Source of the DNA: a virus
DNA: 32,027 nt
Virus record (IMG/VR): IMGVR_UViG_3300005264_000033
Location: 1-32,027 of that record
Strand: one strand, 5' to 3'
Shown: in pieces, positions 6,451-15,361 of the stretch
How positions within the stretch are numbered: position 1 is the stretch's first letter
Layout of the letters: each line of letters opens with the position of its first letter
Made by a program: the position numbers and the translations under genes
The notes under the pieces: model-generated
Seen by the model: only the letters and a program-made list of their open reading frames with translations
Told to the model about the DNA's origin: nothing
Database searches by the model: none

Positions 6451-8109
6451 TTAAATTTTAATTTCTATTTCGGCAAAATCTGAATTTAAGTCTTGTTTTA
6501 TCGACCAAATAAAACCATTCCCTGCTGTCGTTATTGCTTCTTTTTTTATGTCAAAATTCGCAAAATTTGAGATATGCCTTTTTATTAAAGGTATTTTTTT
6601 TAATGGTCTCGATTTTATTTCAAACAGCGAAATTAGACCGATTTTAAATCTTGTGGCTAACTGTGCGCTGTCTCCATATCGCCATTTATTTAAATGTGCA
6701 AATAATGTTTTTGTAGCCAGTCCGCTATTCCAATTAGGGTACGTGCCAGATATTGTTCTTATTTTTCCAGTCGTATCCTCGACTTTGATTAAAGCTAATT
6801 GATTCTTACCCGTATCGCATAAGCCATTAGACATCGCTACTGCGTTCGTGTTTATTTCAATTTTATTTTGTTTAATTTTAGGTTGCGACCTTTCATTATG
6901 ACTATTCCTGTAATATATTTGCATTTTACCCCAAGCACTTCCAACGCTCGAAGTACCTTCATACACCCCTACGCTGTCTAATGTTTCAAATGTCTCCGTG
7001 TCTGGGATTTCGTCATCAATATATTCAATTCGGTTTAGATTTGTTGTTTCTGTTGTTAAATCTATACTTCCGCTAAATGTCATTTCTGAAACATGCAAAA
7101 ACTTCAAATGCGTGCCATCTACATACCAATGCAAATCAAAAGCTTGTGCAAATATATCTAATATTTTCTTTAACGAAATAGACGACCCTTTTGAGCCATC
7201 GCCTGCAATGTCTGATACTTCTCCTAATAACAGTTTATTAATATCAAACGTTACATAAGGTGTACCACTACTATCCTGCTGCCCTGCATATGTAATATCT
7301 GTTGCAGCATCGAAACTTAAAGAATTGTCGATTATCTTTAATAGAGCATCTATCATGCCGCTCACTTCGTTAAATCTATTACCATAAATCCATATTCCAT
7401 AAAAATTCATCCCAACCGAAATCGGTTTTTTAACGTAATATGTTTGTTGAACACCATTCTCCATTAAAACTATTGGTTCAAAGCCATCTATTGTCGCTGC
7501 CTTCGTTACAAAAGCGCACGTCTGATAATTGTGAGAGCCGTCTGCGTTTGTGCTCTCGTATAAAAAATATTCCCATCGTGGGTCTTGTTGTGCGGCTATT
7601 GTTGCAGTCGGTCGTCCATTTATATCGTAATATTTTTTATATTGAACTGCGTCATATCCAGTATTAGGGACTTTAACGGCATAAACGGTTTCGCTGATAA
7701 CTAACGGCGTATCAATTGCTATATCGTCTAAAAATAAATCTTCTATTGAGTAACTTATGTCGTAATTATTTAATATTTTATCATAGAAATCGAAATAATT
7801 AAACTGGCGAAGTGTTACTATTTTTCTATTAAAATCGTAAGATGTTAATAAATTTGCATTCCCATCAAAAATTATTGTTTCTGTTGTATTTACTAATTGT
7901 TTAATTTGAAAATTTATATATCTATGGTTTGAATTTTTATAATTTACAATATTATCGAAATCTTGTTTTTTAAAAGATAAATTTCCTTCTAATACAATTC
8001 TATTCGCTACAATATTTATATCTCTTTTTTTTGAAATTGTTAGATTTATATTGAACGGTTGAACTTCGGTATAGCCACTCCCAAAATCTAAATAATATTT
8101 ATATCTCAT
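6451..8109 (-). CDS. distal tail / tail-tip structural protein (552 aa)
   Basis: A large beta-rich protein directly after the tape measure (3-base gap). Its first ~120 residues, starting MRYKYYLDFGSGYTEV, look like the N-terminal beta-sandwich of distal tail (Dit-like) or baseplate hub proteins; the remainder has mixed alpha/beta segments (a 'SLKKILDIFAQAFDLHWYVDG' helix-strand near residues 310-330) resembling hub folds. No lysozyme or peptidase motif is visible. Gene order tape measure then tail tip is standard in siphoviruses and is the main support. An exact assignment (Dit versus hub) is not possible by eye. Confidence 0.7.
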   Translation of the reverse strand: MRYKYYLDFGSGYTEVQPFNINLTISKKRDINIVANRIVLEGNLSFKKQDFDNIVNYKNSNHRYINFQIKQLVNTTETIIFDGNANLLTSYDFNRKIVTLRQFNYFDFYDKILNNYDISYSIEDLFLDDIAIDTPLVISETVYAVKVPNTGYDAVQYKKYYDINGRPTATIAAQQDPRWEYFLYESTNADGSHNYQTCAFVTKAATIDGFEPIVLMENGVQQTYYVKKPISVGMNFYGIWIYGNRFNEVSGMIDALLKIIDNSLSFDAATDITYAGQQDSSGTPYVTFDINKLLLGEVSDIAGDGSKGSSISLKKILDIFAQAFDLHWYVDGTHLKFLHVSEMTFSGSIDLTTETTNLNRIEYIDDEIPDTETFETLDSVGVYEGTSSVGSAWGKMQIYYRNSHNERSQPKIKQNKIEINTNAVAMSNGLCDTGKNQLALIKVEDTTGKIRTISGTYPNWNSGLATKTLFAHLNKWRYGDSAQLATRFKIGLISLFEIKSRPLKKIPLIKRHISNFANFDIKKEAITTAGNGFIWSIKQDLNSDFAEIEIKI

Positions 8110-8112
8110 CTT

Positions 8113-10284
8113 TTAATTTTTAAATTTTTCTATTGTTCCATCAGAACGCTGGATTATTGTCTGTCCATTTCTTTCATAAACAAATCCTAAATTTAGTAAA
8201 GAATTTAACATCTGTTTACTTGTTTTATTATTATTCATTAACAGCCCAGCTATTAACATATTAGCATCATTTCCTGTTAATCCCAAATAATTTTTATCTG
8301 TAATTAATCCATTATTTATAGCCTCTAATAAATTTTTACTTTTTGCTGTTGCGGATTTGTTAATAACACTTTCGCCGCCCTCTATTTCTGCCAATATTCC
8401 GCCCTCTGCGTGTGATTTACCGTTTATATCTATCTCTCCATCTGCAAATTGTTGTATCCCTGCTTTTGCTGCTTGGAATAATCCATTGACCAAACCTGTC
8501 ATCACCGCTGCAGTAGCCAGTCCCACTAATCCTTTTGAAAAAAATTCACGAGCTAATATACCCGCCATATAAATATTTATTTGTTTTTGAACAATATCTA
8601 ATGTTGTTAATAGTAATATTTTCCCGAAAGACTTAAATGTTAATAATCCTTGCGACATAAGTAAGCCCAGTTGTTCGCCTGCCGCCATTGCTGAACCTTG
8701 AACATTTTGCGCTAATTCTTGATATTTTTCTTTTGTTTTTAAAATTTCGTCTTGTTGTTCTTGTTGATTTTTTCTTGTAGCTGCCGTTATGGCATCCATG
8801 TCTAATATCGTTTGATTTTTAACGTTTTCATTTTCTTGTAACTTTCGTTGATTAATTAAAATGGCGTTCTCCAAATCTTTTGCTCTGTCTTCTGCTATTT
8901 TAGAATATAATTCTGATTGTTCTTTCAGTAATGAATTTGTGTTCACTAATTGTTCCGACCTCTGCGACTCTATCCTCTCTGTTATTTCTAATAGTTTTAT
9001 TTCCGCTTCGCCTATTTCTCTAATAGACTCGATACTTTCTCCATTTACCAACTGCCTGTCTTTAGCTATCTGTAAGACTTGTTCTGCTTGCGCTTTTTCA
9101 GCTTGCGCTTGTTTATCTAATATTTCTCCTAATCGTTTATTTGCCTCTATTCTTTCTTCAATAGACCTGCTTTCATCATCACGTATTTGTCTTTGTTTTT
9201 CCGCTAAAGTCTGATACTTTAATTGTAATTTTTGTAAATTAATATCTGCTACGGCTAAATTTCTTTCCGCTGCGGCTAATCTGTCTGCTGCGGAGGTTGA
9301 TTTATCCATTGATTTTGAGACTTTGTCCGCCGTCTCTTCTGAAATTATTCCCCATTTTTCTAATTTGTCTATAACATAAGTTGCAGCTTTACCCATGTTC
9401 TCGAACGCTTTAATTACTTCGTCTAAAATAAAATCGACAACAGGGATAAGGGCATCTAATAAGACTCCAAATGCCGCATTTAATTTACCGGTAATTTTAT
9501 TTAATTTTTCTTGACTTGCTAATGAACGATTAAATGCACCTTGTAGCGATTTTAATACTACCACAATCGCTGTAATTACAGCCCCTATTGGGGTTGCTAT
9601 AAATTTAAGTGCTGCCAGCGTCATTTGTTTAATTCCAGATACCATGCCAGCCATGCCCGGTAGAACTTCTCTAATTCCGTCTGCATACCCACCTATCCCA
9701 ATTTTTTGTTGAGCCAAAGAATCGGAATTCTCTTTTATTATTTTATTATTTTCGTCTAATTGTTTATTTATCTCGGCTAATCTGGTTATACCTTCTTGGG
9801 TTTCGAGGTTGAGCGCATTTCGTTCTTTTGTTAATTCTTTATTTGCTTTCCTTAAATTATCTATGCTTTTTACATTTTTCTTATAACCTTTCTCTACTGC
9901 ATTTAATTCTTTTGCAAGTTCTTTATTTATTCTTTTTTGTTCTGCTCTTTTTAAATTTAATCTTTCTATCTCAACAGCTTCTTTTGTTTGCGATTCGGCT
10001 AACGATTTCTGCGCTTTTAAAATTTGTTCATTTACACGTACGGACGCTAATTTTACTTCATTTAGCTTTATTGTAGCATTATTTAATTTTTCTGTATTGT
10101 TTACCAGTTTTTCAGCTTCTTGTCCGTTATTAGTTTTATTTACTTTTTGTAAAGTACTTGATAATTTTTTACCTTCTTCAACTAATGATTTTTCTACCTC
10201 TAATAATTTAGACAGCTCGTTTATTAATTTAGGAAGTTCGCTTTTTGAATGGTCGTATATGTCTTTATTCTTTATTATTGCCAT
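8113..10284 (-). CDS. tape measure protein
   Basis: A 723-aa protein, the longest in the genome. Residues about 20-195 are heptad-rich coiled coil (Lys, Glu, Leu, Asn). A hydrophobic segment at 222-246 (LAALKFIATPIGAVITAIVV) and another near 555-600 are the usual membrane-active parts of tape measure proteins; between them is another coiled coil. The Gly-rich 'FADGEIDINGKSHAEGGI' region near residue 620 is also typical. It sets tail length and enters the envelope during DNA delivery. At 0.15 nm per helical residue the tail would be of the order of 100 nm. It overlaps the preceding gene by 20 bases. Confidence 0.9.
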   Translation of the reverse strand: MAIIKNKDIYDHSKSELPKLINELSKLLEVEKSLVEEGKKLSSTLQKVNKTNNGQEAEKLVNNTEKLNNATIKLNEVKLASVRVNEQILKAQKSLAESQTKEAVEIERLNLKRAEQKRINKELAKELNAVEKGYKKNVKSIDNLRKANKELTKERNALNLETQEGITRLAEINKQLDENNKIIKENSDSLAQQKIGIGGYADGIREVLPGMAGMVSGIKQMTLAALKFIATPIGAVITAIVVVLKSLQGAFNRSLASQEKLNKITGKLNAAFGVLLDALIPVVDFILDEVIKAFENMGKAATYVIDKLEKWGIISEETADKVSKSMDKSTSAADRLAAAERNLAVADINLQKLQLKYQTLAEKQRQIRDDESRSIEERIEANKRLGEILDKQAQAEKAQAEQVLQIAKDRQLVNGESIESIREIGEAEIKLLEITERIESQRSEQLVNTNSLLKEQSELYSKIAEDRAKDLENAILINQRKLQENENVKNQTILDMDAITAATRKNQQEQQDEILKTKEKYQELAQNVQGSAMAAGEQLGLLMSQGLLTFKSFGKILLLTTLDIVQKQINIYMAGILAREFFSKGLVGLATAAVMTGLVNGLFQAAKAGIQQFADGEIDINGKSHAEGGILAEIEGGESVINKSATAKSKNLLEAINNGLITDKNYLGLTGNDANMLIAGLLMNNNKTSKQMLNSLLNLGFVYERNGQTIIQRSDGTIEKFKN

Positions 10285-10771
10285 AATTCTGTTTTTTTAT
10301 GTAATCTAATGCTTTATAATACATCGAAAATGCTTTACTTGTACTAACTTCCTTTACCTTTATGCTGCCAGGAGGGTAATTAAACGTTTGCTCTATAATA
10401 TTTGTAAATTCGTCTAAATCAAACTTTTTACCTTTTTTTTTGTTTACTTTCGCTAACAACGTCCTGTATTCGTTCAACCATCGTTTATTAGCAGAAACTA
10501 TATATTTATATCTATAATCCGCCAAATCCGCTAACTGCCTCAAATGTGTGTTGTCTAAACGTTTAAACTGGAACGCTAATCGCTGGGCAATTCCATTAAA
10601 AGCATAGGGGGCTTTTCTATTATGCCGCTTTTTGTAAAGATAATTTAGCTCCCCATTCACAATTTTCCCAAAATTATAAATTGGGAGTTCTTCAATATTT
10701 GTGTAATATTTACGAAATTTTAACACGTAAAATGTAAAAAACAAATCTTTTATTAATCCAAAAACGCTCAT
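10265..10771 (-). CDS. pre-tape-measure protein, possible tail assembly chaperone (168 aa)
   Basis: A basic, mostly helical protein immediately upstream of and overlapping the tape measure. Its position is that of tail assembly chaperones, which bind the tape measure during assembly. The N-terminus has a hydrophobic stretch (VFGLIKDLFFTFYVL, residues 2-16), and the centre is Arg/Lys-rich. No slippery frameshift is needed: it joins the upstream gene by an ATGA overlap at 10768-10771. No family match is recognised, so the chaperone call is positional. Confidence 0.65.
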   Translation of the reverse strand: MSVFGLIKDLFFTFYVLKFRKYYTNIEELPIYNFGKIVNGELNYLYKKRHNRKAPYAFNGIAQRLAFQFKRLDNTHLRQLADLADYRYKYIVSANKRWLNEYRTLLAKVNKKKGKKFDLDEFTNIIEQTFNYPPGSIKVKEVSTSKAFSMYYKALDYIKKQNYGNNKE

Positions 10772-11238
10772 AGTCCTAATAGTGTTTTAATTCTTTTTTC
10801 TAATTTTGGAAAAACTTCATTTAATGCGAAATATTCCAAATTGTCATCTGTTAATCCTAAAAAATCAAAATTAACATTAAAATTTTCTCGTATATCTTCG
10901 CCATGTACATTATAATTAGCCGTAACTTCAAATCCATCTTTAATTTTTTTGACTTTAAATGTTTTCCAAAAAACACCAGAAAACTTTAAATCTACTTTAT
11001 CCGTCTGAAGTCCTACCGCTTTTCTTTCGATTATCGTATATGAAGAATAGACATTACCTAATCCTTGTTCTTCTGCTACTAATGTTTTTATTTGTTGCCC
11101 TTGTGCATCTATACCCTCTGCCAATTGTTCTACTTGATTTAGTTCTATAATTTCTTTACTCAGATCGAGCATGATTTTATTAATCATATCCTTTATTGAG
11201 AAATCAAAAATCTTTATATAATCAGCAAAACTATCCAT
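10768..11238 (-). CDS. minor tail or tail assembly protein (156 aa)
   Basis: ATG at 11238 is preferred over the GTG one codon upstream. The protein has a helical first part, a segment 'GIDAQGQQIKTLVAEEQG' near residue 42-59 and a beta-rich second half (LKFSGVFWKTFKVKKI, VTANYNVHG). This helical-then-beta plan with an 'A.G......' turn is frequent in small Bacteroidetes phage proteins between tail tube and tape measure. It lies behind its own promoter-like site (TATTTTTG at 11251-11244, minus) and a motif of the ATGTT-N4-AACAT family, and is coupled to the next gene by ATGA. Confidence 0.65.
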   Translation of the reverse strand: MDSFADYIKIFDFSIKDMINKIMLDLSKEIIELNQVEQLAEGIDAQGQQIKTLVAEEQGLGNVYSSYTIIERKAVGLQTDKVDLKFSGVFWKTFKVKKIKDGFEVTANYNVHGEDIRENFNVNFDFLGLTDDNLEYFALNEVFPKLEKRIKTLLGL

Positions 11239-11243
11239 CACAA

Positions 11244-11273
11244 CAAAAATACAAAAAATATGCTACATAACAT
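11244..11273 (-). promoter_or_regulatory. promoter-like -7 and operator-like palindrome (site 2)
   Basis: Minus strand TATTTTTG at 11251-11244 matches TAnnTTTG, six bases before the ATG at 11238. Upstream, 11260-11273 reads ATGCTACATAACAT on the plus strand, a one-mismatch member of the ATGTT-N4-AACAT family; the wider arms ATATGCT/AACATAT pair over 7 bases with one mismatch. This suggests a second regulated start inside the virion operon, before the tail-assembly genes. Confidence 0.45.
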
Positions 11274-11288
11274 ATAATAGGAAAATAT

Positions 11289-11549
11289 TTATTTCTCCAA
11301 CTCTTTAATGAATTGAGTTAAAAAGTCTTTTAATATTAGTTTTTCATCTTGTTCTAATTCGTGTTTTCTTAAATCTCTAATTGCTTTACTTAAAGAAATT
11401 TTTGCATCGTTTTTATTTTCTGTTAATATGTTATTGTAAAAATACACTTTATCCTCTAAGGGCATTTGATTAATAGCTTTTATTAATTCCGAATTTGAAA
11501 TTATTATTTCTTTGTCAAGATTAAACCAATTAATTTTAATTGTTATCAT
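11289..11549 (-). CDS. hypothetical small protein (86 aa)
   Basis: An 86-aa, Lys/Glu/Asn-rich protein of strand-then-helices pattern (MITIKINWFNLDKEIIISNS, then helices). No membrane segment or motif is seen. It stands alone between the terminator after the methylase and the promoter-like site before the tail assembly genes, so it may belong with the methylase as part of an inserted segment, or be a tail gene product such as a chaperone component. I cannot decide from the sequence. Confidence 0.65.
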   Translation of the reverse strand: MITIKINWFNLDKEIIISNSELIKAINQMPLEDKVYFYNNILTENKNDAKISLSKAIRDLRKHELEQDEKLILKDFLTQFIKELEK

Positions 11550-11571
11550 ATTCTTTAATTTTTAAACAAAT

Positions 11572-11602
11572 AAAAAAAAGAGGCTCACACCTCCTTTTTT
11601 TT
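11572..11602. terminator. terminator-like hairpin downstream of methylase gene
   Basis: A run of A, GAGG, a short loop, CCTC and a run of T. On the minus strand the stem is followed by T-rich sequence, so it can end transcripts of the methylase gene. It is nearly the same as the hairpin at 12490-12517 on the other side of that gene. Confidence 0.7.
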
Positions 11603-11635
11603 GTCATAATTTCTTTATTATTCCCAACTCTGCTA

Positions 11636-12397
11636 CTAAAATAAAGTTGGATTGTTTTTGTAATTTGTTATTAAAATTTCTGTTCTCCTATTTTTCATAT
11701 TAATCCTCTCCCCTATTATATTTATATTCAAATTTCGTTTTTTAGCCTCTGAAATGATAAAATCATTGTCAAATTCAGAATAAGCAAATTTGCATTTTAA
11801 TTGTTCCAAAACATCAAATAATCTTAAAACATCTGCTTGCTGAAAACCTGCTGCGTAATTATTCGCAGTCTCTAAATATGGCGGGTCGCAATAAATAAAT
11901 GTATTTCCTCTATTTTTATTATCTTTAAATGGAATAGCATTTAAAAATTTCTCAAAATCAAGGTTAGAAAATTCAATATCAAAAATAAAATCAAATGTTT
12001 TTTTTATATTTTCGGAAGTCAATTTCTTAGTATTCCCATTATTCAAACGCATCGTGTCTGTTTTTCCCATATACCCAAAATTGCTTAGAAAAAGAAAGCG
12101 AATAGCCCTGTCAATATCATTATCCATTGTGTTTTTTTTAAAAAAATTAAATAAATCGGAACTAATCGGCATTAAATTAAATGCTTCTTTAAGTTCTTTG
12201 TGTTTATTTTTAACAATTTGATATAAATTAAAAACTTCGCTGTCCAAATCATTTACAATATTATATTTTGCTTTTGGTTTATAAAATAGCATGCCCCCAG
12301 CACCAAAAAAAGGTTCAATATATGTCTTATGCGGTGGGAAATACTCTTGTATTTTCGTTGCAATTTTCTTTTTATTTCCTAATCTTCTTAATAACAT
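11636..12397 (-). CDS. DNA adenine methylase (D12 class, Dam-like)
   Basis: A 253-aa protein with all expected motifs of the D12 class: RLGNKKKI at 5-12, the SAM-binding EPFFGAGGM at 28-36, and the catalytic DPPY at 171-174 in YCDPPYLE. It should transfer a methyl group from SAM to adenine N6, probably in GATC or a similar site. Length matches the family. It interrupts the virion operon between the tail tube and the tail-assembly genes and is bracketed by two near-identical terminator hairpins, the look of an inserted moron. A likely role is self-protection from host restriction. The genome has very few GATC sites. Confidence 0.92.
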   Translation of the reverse strand: MLLRRLGNKKKIATKIQEYFPPHKTYIEPFFGAGGMLFYKPKAKYNIVNDLDSEVFNLYQIVKNKHKELKEAFNLMPISSDLFNFFKKNTMDNDIDRAIRFLFLSNFGYMGKTDTMRLNNGNTKKLTSENIKKTFDFIFDIEFSNLDFEKFLNAIPFKDNKNRGNTFIYCDPPYLETANNYAAGFQQADVLRLFDVLEQLKCKFAYSEFDNDFIISEAKKRNLNINIIGERINMKNRRTEILITNYKNNPTLF

Positions 12398-12489
12398 TTA
12401 TTTTATTTTCCTTAAAAATTTAATTCAAAGTAGTTATAGTTGAAATTAATCAATTTACATTTGTTCCTATCATTTTTTTAGGAGCAAGT

Positions 12490-12517
12490 AAAAAAAGAGG
12501 TTCACACCTCTTTTTTT
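12490..12517. terminator. bidirectional terminator hairpin upstream of methylase gene
   Basis: A 12-bp stem made of AAAAAAAGAGGT (12490-12501) and its complement (12506-12517) around the loop TCAC. A runs on one side and T runs on the other allow termination in both directions. The stop codon of the 40-aa gene (12502-12504) lies in the loop. Confidence 0.8.
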
Positions 12518-12624
12518 TTAAATCTTTTTTTTGCTGGCTTTTCTTTCTTGTTAGCATCCTTGTTGTAAGTTCTTTTTTCTTTCAATTTACTTACAACATT
12601 CTTATTAAAAGTCCTTTTTTCCAT
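12502..12624 (-). CDS. very basic 40-aa protein after tail tube
   Basis: ATG at 12624, 10 bases after the tail tube gene, opens a 40-aa frame ending inside the terminator loop. About half of the residues are Lys or Arg (for example EKPAKKRFKKKEV at the end), with almost no hydrophobic core, so the product must be disordered or bind nucleic acid or an acidic partner. The Lys-rich end partly reflects the A run of the terminator. A similar Lys-rich 50-aa gene follows the capsid gene region at 15362-15514. Function is unknown. Confidence 0.6.
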   Translation of the reverse strand: MEKRTFNKNVVSKLKEKRTYNKDANKKEKPAKKRFKKKEV

Positions 12625-12634
12625 ATTAAAAAAA

Positions 12635-13546
12635 TTAAGAAATTACAACTTCTACCAAATCACGTTCTAAACCTGCATAGCCTTGCGTTGCTCCTGCAGT
12701 TCCGACTTGCGCCATACCAATTAAGTAAGTTCCTGCTGGTATTGTAGCAGCAACCGAATAATGACCGGGCGTATTTTCCGTTACAGAACTGGCTGTAATT
12801 AAGCTGCCTGTACTTTTATCTTTAATAAGAATATCGGCAATAACTGCACCCTCAAATGATACTTTATCGTAACCCTCTAAAACAATATCAAATCCTGATG
12901 TAGTGGCATTTGAAACAGTTGATAAAATTGCTTTCGGGTCTCGTAAGTCTCGAGGATTCCAAACGTCAGGCAAACCATCTCTTAAAGGCTCAACAAATGC
13001 TGGAAAACTCGACCACTCTTCTGGTTTTCCGAATGTTACCGAAATAGGCAAAGTCGCTGGCTCACTTCCAGTCGCTTTTACTTCTTTTCCCACTCTTAAA
13101 TTATCAATTGTGAAAGGCAAGAACTTTACATTGTCAGGTGTCGTTCCTTTAATAAAGCCCTCGCTTGTAATTACATACGCTTGCCATTTTACGCCGTTCA
13201 AAGTGCGTAATTGCGACATAACAACAGGCGTTACCTGAACACTATACTTTACTGTGTCTTTGCCCTCTCTTACAAACGAAACTGCGCCCAGTGATGATGT
13301 TGCGTAAACGTCCTCTTCTGGCGAACTTTCTAACTCGTAAAAAATCGGTAAAGCAATTGCACGACTACCGATAGCCGAATTAATTAAATCTAACCACGTG
13401 CTTTCTGTTAAAGCCTCGTTTTTTGTTGCTATTTCCGTCCCTGTTGGCACGAGAATTATTTTGGCGTCATATCCTAAATTGGACGGTGCGGATTGTTTTC
13501 CGAGTAATCCAGTTGCAGACCCACCCGAACTTGTTAATAAACTCAT
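12635..13546 (-). CDS. major tail tube protein with C-terminal Ig-like domain
   Basis: A 303-aa protein rich in Ala, Thr, Ser, Gly and Val and higher in G/C than its neighbours, as expected for a highly expressed structural protein. Residues 1-200 have the beta pattern of tail tube proteins, including a long stretch of 'VKYSVQVTPVVMSQLRTL' and 'PISVTFGKPEEWSSFP'. The last ~95 residues (from about SNATTSGFDIVLEGYDKVSF) look like an Ig-like beta-sandwich, a common surface decoration of tail tubes. It stands after the connector genes and before the tape measure, in the right place for the tube subunit. Confidence 0.8.
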   Translation of the reverse strand: MSLLTSSGGSATGLLGKQSAPSNLGYDAKIILVPTGTEIATKNEALTESTWLDLINSAIGSRAIALPIFYELESSPEEDVYATSSLGAVSFVREGKDTVKYSVQVTPVVMSQLRTLNGVKWQAYVITSEGFIKGTTPDNVKFLPFTIDNLRVGKEVKATGSEPATLPISVTFGKPEEWSSFPAFVEPLRDGLPDVWNPRDLRDPKAILSTVSNATTSGFDIVLEGYDKVSFEGAVIADILIKDKSTGSLITASSVTENTPGHYSVAATIPAGTYLIGMAQVGTAGATQGYAGLERDLVEVVIS

Positions 13547-13558
13547 ATCTTAAATTTT

Positions 13559-14284
13559 TTAATTAATAAATTGTTTTTTGAACTTCAAATTTGCACTAAC
13601 TTCAATTGCATCTGTAAACGTGTTTAATACGTTTTTTCTCTTATCACTTGTCCCATAGAAAGGGTATATATTTTGTTGAAATTCTATCGGTTTGCCGTAC
13701 CCTTCAAATTCAAACATATGATTAAATTCTGAACTTTGCAACCACTTTCTAAATAAATCAAAAAGCGGATTTAACACTTTTGTAATGTTTTCATTTAGTC
13801 TTTTTTCAGCCCTGTCGGTTTGATTTGATTTGTGAGCAAATACTAATATCAAATTTGCTGAGAAATCAATTAAATTATGATTAAAATCTTGGCTTATCGG
13901 TTGTATTAACCAAATTAAAGGAAAACGATTTAACCCCCCACTCTCTTGCTCTAATATCTGATTTATTTCTGTCCTTGTTCCTGTTTTAAAGTTTGCAGCT
14001 AATTTCCATTTGTCTCCCGTAATTCCTGTTTGATTAATAATAATAGTGTCATTTTCTACTTCGTGTAAAACACTTTCAACCTCATAATTTATATTATTAA
14101 TCCCGATAATCATTCCCGGCAACAAAAAACTCTCAACTCCCAAATTGTCAAATAATTTTATAGTGTCTGTCTTTATTTCTGTTTTGTCGTTTACTTCGGA
14201 AATTGAAATAATATCATGTTCGGCGGTCATAGCCGTTATAATTGTTTTTATTTCAGATGCTATGTTTATATTTTTTTTATACAT
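13559..14284 (-). CDS. tail completion / head-tail joining protein (241 aa)
   Basis: The ATG at 14284 (MYKKNINIAS) overlaps the end of the upstream gene by 8 bases and is preferred over the upstream ATG at 14320, which would add a hydrophobic extension inside that gene. The second half has the strands and loop 'LIWLIQPISQDF' and 'SANLILVFAHKSNQTD' with downstream helix 'RLNENITKVLNPLFDLF', resembling tail terminator/completion proteins of siphoviruses. It lies between an adaptor-like gene and the tail tube, the normal place for such a protein. Confidence 0.6.
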   Translation of the reverse strand: MYKKNINIASEIKTIITAMTAEHDIISISEVNDKTEIKTDTIKLFDNLGVESFLLPGMIIGINNINYEVESVLHEVENDTIIINQTGITGDKWKLAANFKTGTRTEINQILEQESGGLNRFPLIWLIQPISQDFNHNLIDFSANLILVFAHKSNQTDRAEKRLNENITKVLNPLFDLFRKWLQSSEFNHMFEFEGYGKPIEFQQNIYPFYGTSDKRKNVLNTFTDAIEVSANLKFKKQFIN

Positions 14285-14786
14285 TAAAAATATTAACTTT
14301 AGAAAATAATTTATATTCAAAATTTACATAAGTGTCGGGCACCTCGTTATTTTTTGCATTAATAAATTTTATTAATTGTTGTTGCAAATCATTAACGATA
14401 TTTATAGCTTTTGTGAAATCATATCTTGGACTTGCATCTTGTGCGTTTTCGGTTAATCCTCTCTTTATTCCGCTGCTTGTAATGTATGTTCGTTCATTTC
14501 TTAATATCATTGCATAAATGTAAGCTGTTTCGATTTTCGCAATTCCAGAGAAATAGGCTAATTTACCTGTGTCGTCTAAAAATTCGCAACCATTTTTTAA
14601 ATTCACCCATTTTTGGTCTATTGGGTCAGAATTAAGCCCTATAACGAGATTACGATATAATTCATAGCCCAGAATTTGACTTAAAAAATCTTGCTCATAA
14701 AAATCAATGTAATTTTGCACATTGATATTATCAATAGGAATTAAAAACGGCTCCCTTGTAAAATATGTTCTATCTAATACTGCCAT
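14277..14786 (-). CDS. head-tail connector (adaptor) protein (169 aa)
   Basis: A helical protein whose N-terminal part (NVQNYIDFYEQDFLSQILGY, about residues 24-43) has the 'I....LG..LY' signature of phage gp6-like/adaptor proteins that stack on the portal. Further helices (LAYFSGIAKIETAYIYAMIL) complete the bundle. It follows the capsid and two small genes and precedes the tail-completion gene, matching connector order in siphoviruses. The assignment comes from fold pattern and position. Confidence 0.65.
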   Translation of the reverse strand: MAVLDRTYFTREPFLIPIDNINVQNYIDFYEQDFLSQILGYELYRNLVIGLNSDPIDQKWVNLKNGCEFLDDTGKLAYFSGIAKIETAYIYAMILRNERTYITSSGIKRGLTENAQDASPRYDFTKAINIVNDLQQQLIKFINAKNNEVPDTYVNFEYKLFSKVNIFNV

Positions 14787-14792
14787 AATTTT

Positions 14793-15359
14793 TTATTGGA
14801 AAAGATTTGTGTGTCCCTCGAACGTAATTATTTGTTTTTTTAAATAGCTTAAATCGTCCTTTATTTCAACAAACCATTCATCTCCCTTATCGCCGTCTAA
14901 AACGAGGACACTGTTTAATTTTGTAAAGCTTAATCTACTTACAATAAACTCATCGCCCTGCCCCCAAGAATGCTTTGTTGTATCGTAAGTTAGAGCTGAC
15001 AGGTCTCCGTGTGATTTTATAGCAAAAGGAAGTGCCAATCTCGTATCGTTATTAATTTTAACGTAAGGCAATAACCCATGTGTTAATGCAACACCTCCAT
15101 TATTTCCCCAGCCGCCGCTGTCCATAGACCCTGCATCTTGCAAATAAAACATCATTCTCGTAATATAATAGATTATACCGGGAGGGGGTTTTATAGAAAA
15201 TTTAACAGGAGTAACAGAGCCATCAATTCCCATGTTTCTGTTGCCTGTCAAGTCGCCGTTATCGGTCGCTGGAATGAAAAACATCCGATAATACCGACCT
15301 GTTTTTATCAATTTTACTTTTTGAATATTTTCGTTTTCTATGCGTTCGGGATTTGCCAT
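14793..15359 (-). CDS. virion-associated protein (188 aa), possible head decoration
   Basis: A beta-rich protein with relatively high G/C and Gly content (segments FSIKPPPGIIYYITRMMFYL and DAGSMDSGGWGNNGGVALTH, about residues 54-93). No membrane segment or enzyme motif is visible. It is placed 3 bases before a small basic gene and 6 after the connector gene start, between capsid and connector. Composition and place suggest an abundant virion component such as a decoration or cement protein. The family is not recognised. Confidence 0.65.
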   Translation of the reverse strand: MANPERIENENIQKVKLIKTGRYYRMFFIPATDNGDLTGNRNMGIDGSVTPVKFSIKPPPGIIYYITRMMFYLQDAGSMDSGGWGNNGGVALTHGLLPYVKINNDTRLALPFAIKSHGDLSALTYDTTKHSWGQGDEFIVSRLSFTKLNSVLVLDGDKGDEWFVEIKDDLSYLKKQIITFEGHTNLFQ

Positions 15360-15361
15360 TT

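Noticed and set aside
4107-10309. Many plus-strand open frames of 60-117 codons opposite the tail genes
   Set aside because: They are rich in Leu, Ser, Phe and Cys, lie wholly opposite well-supported minus-strand genes and have no promoter or start context.
10768-10771. Programmed frameshift for a tail assembly chaperone pair
   Set aside because: The two genes before the tape measure are joined by a simple ATGA overlap, with no slippery run near the stop.
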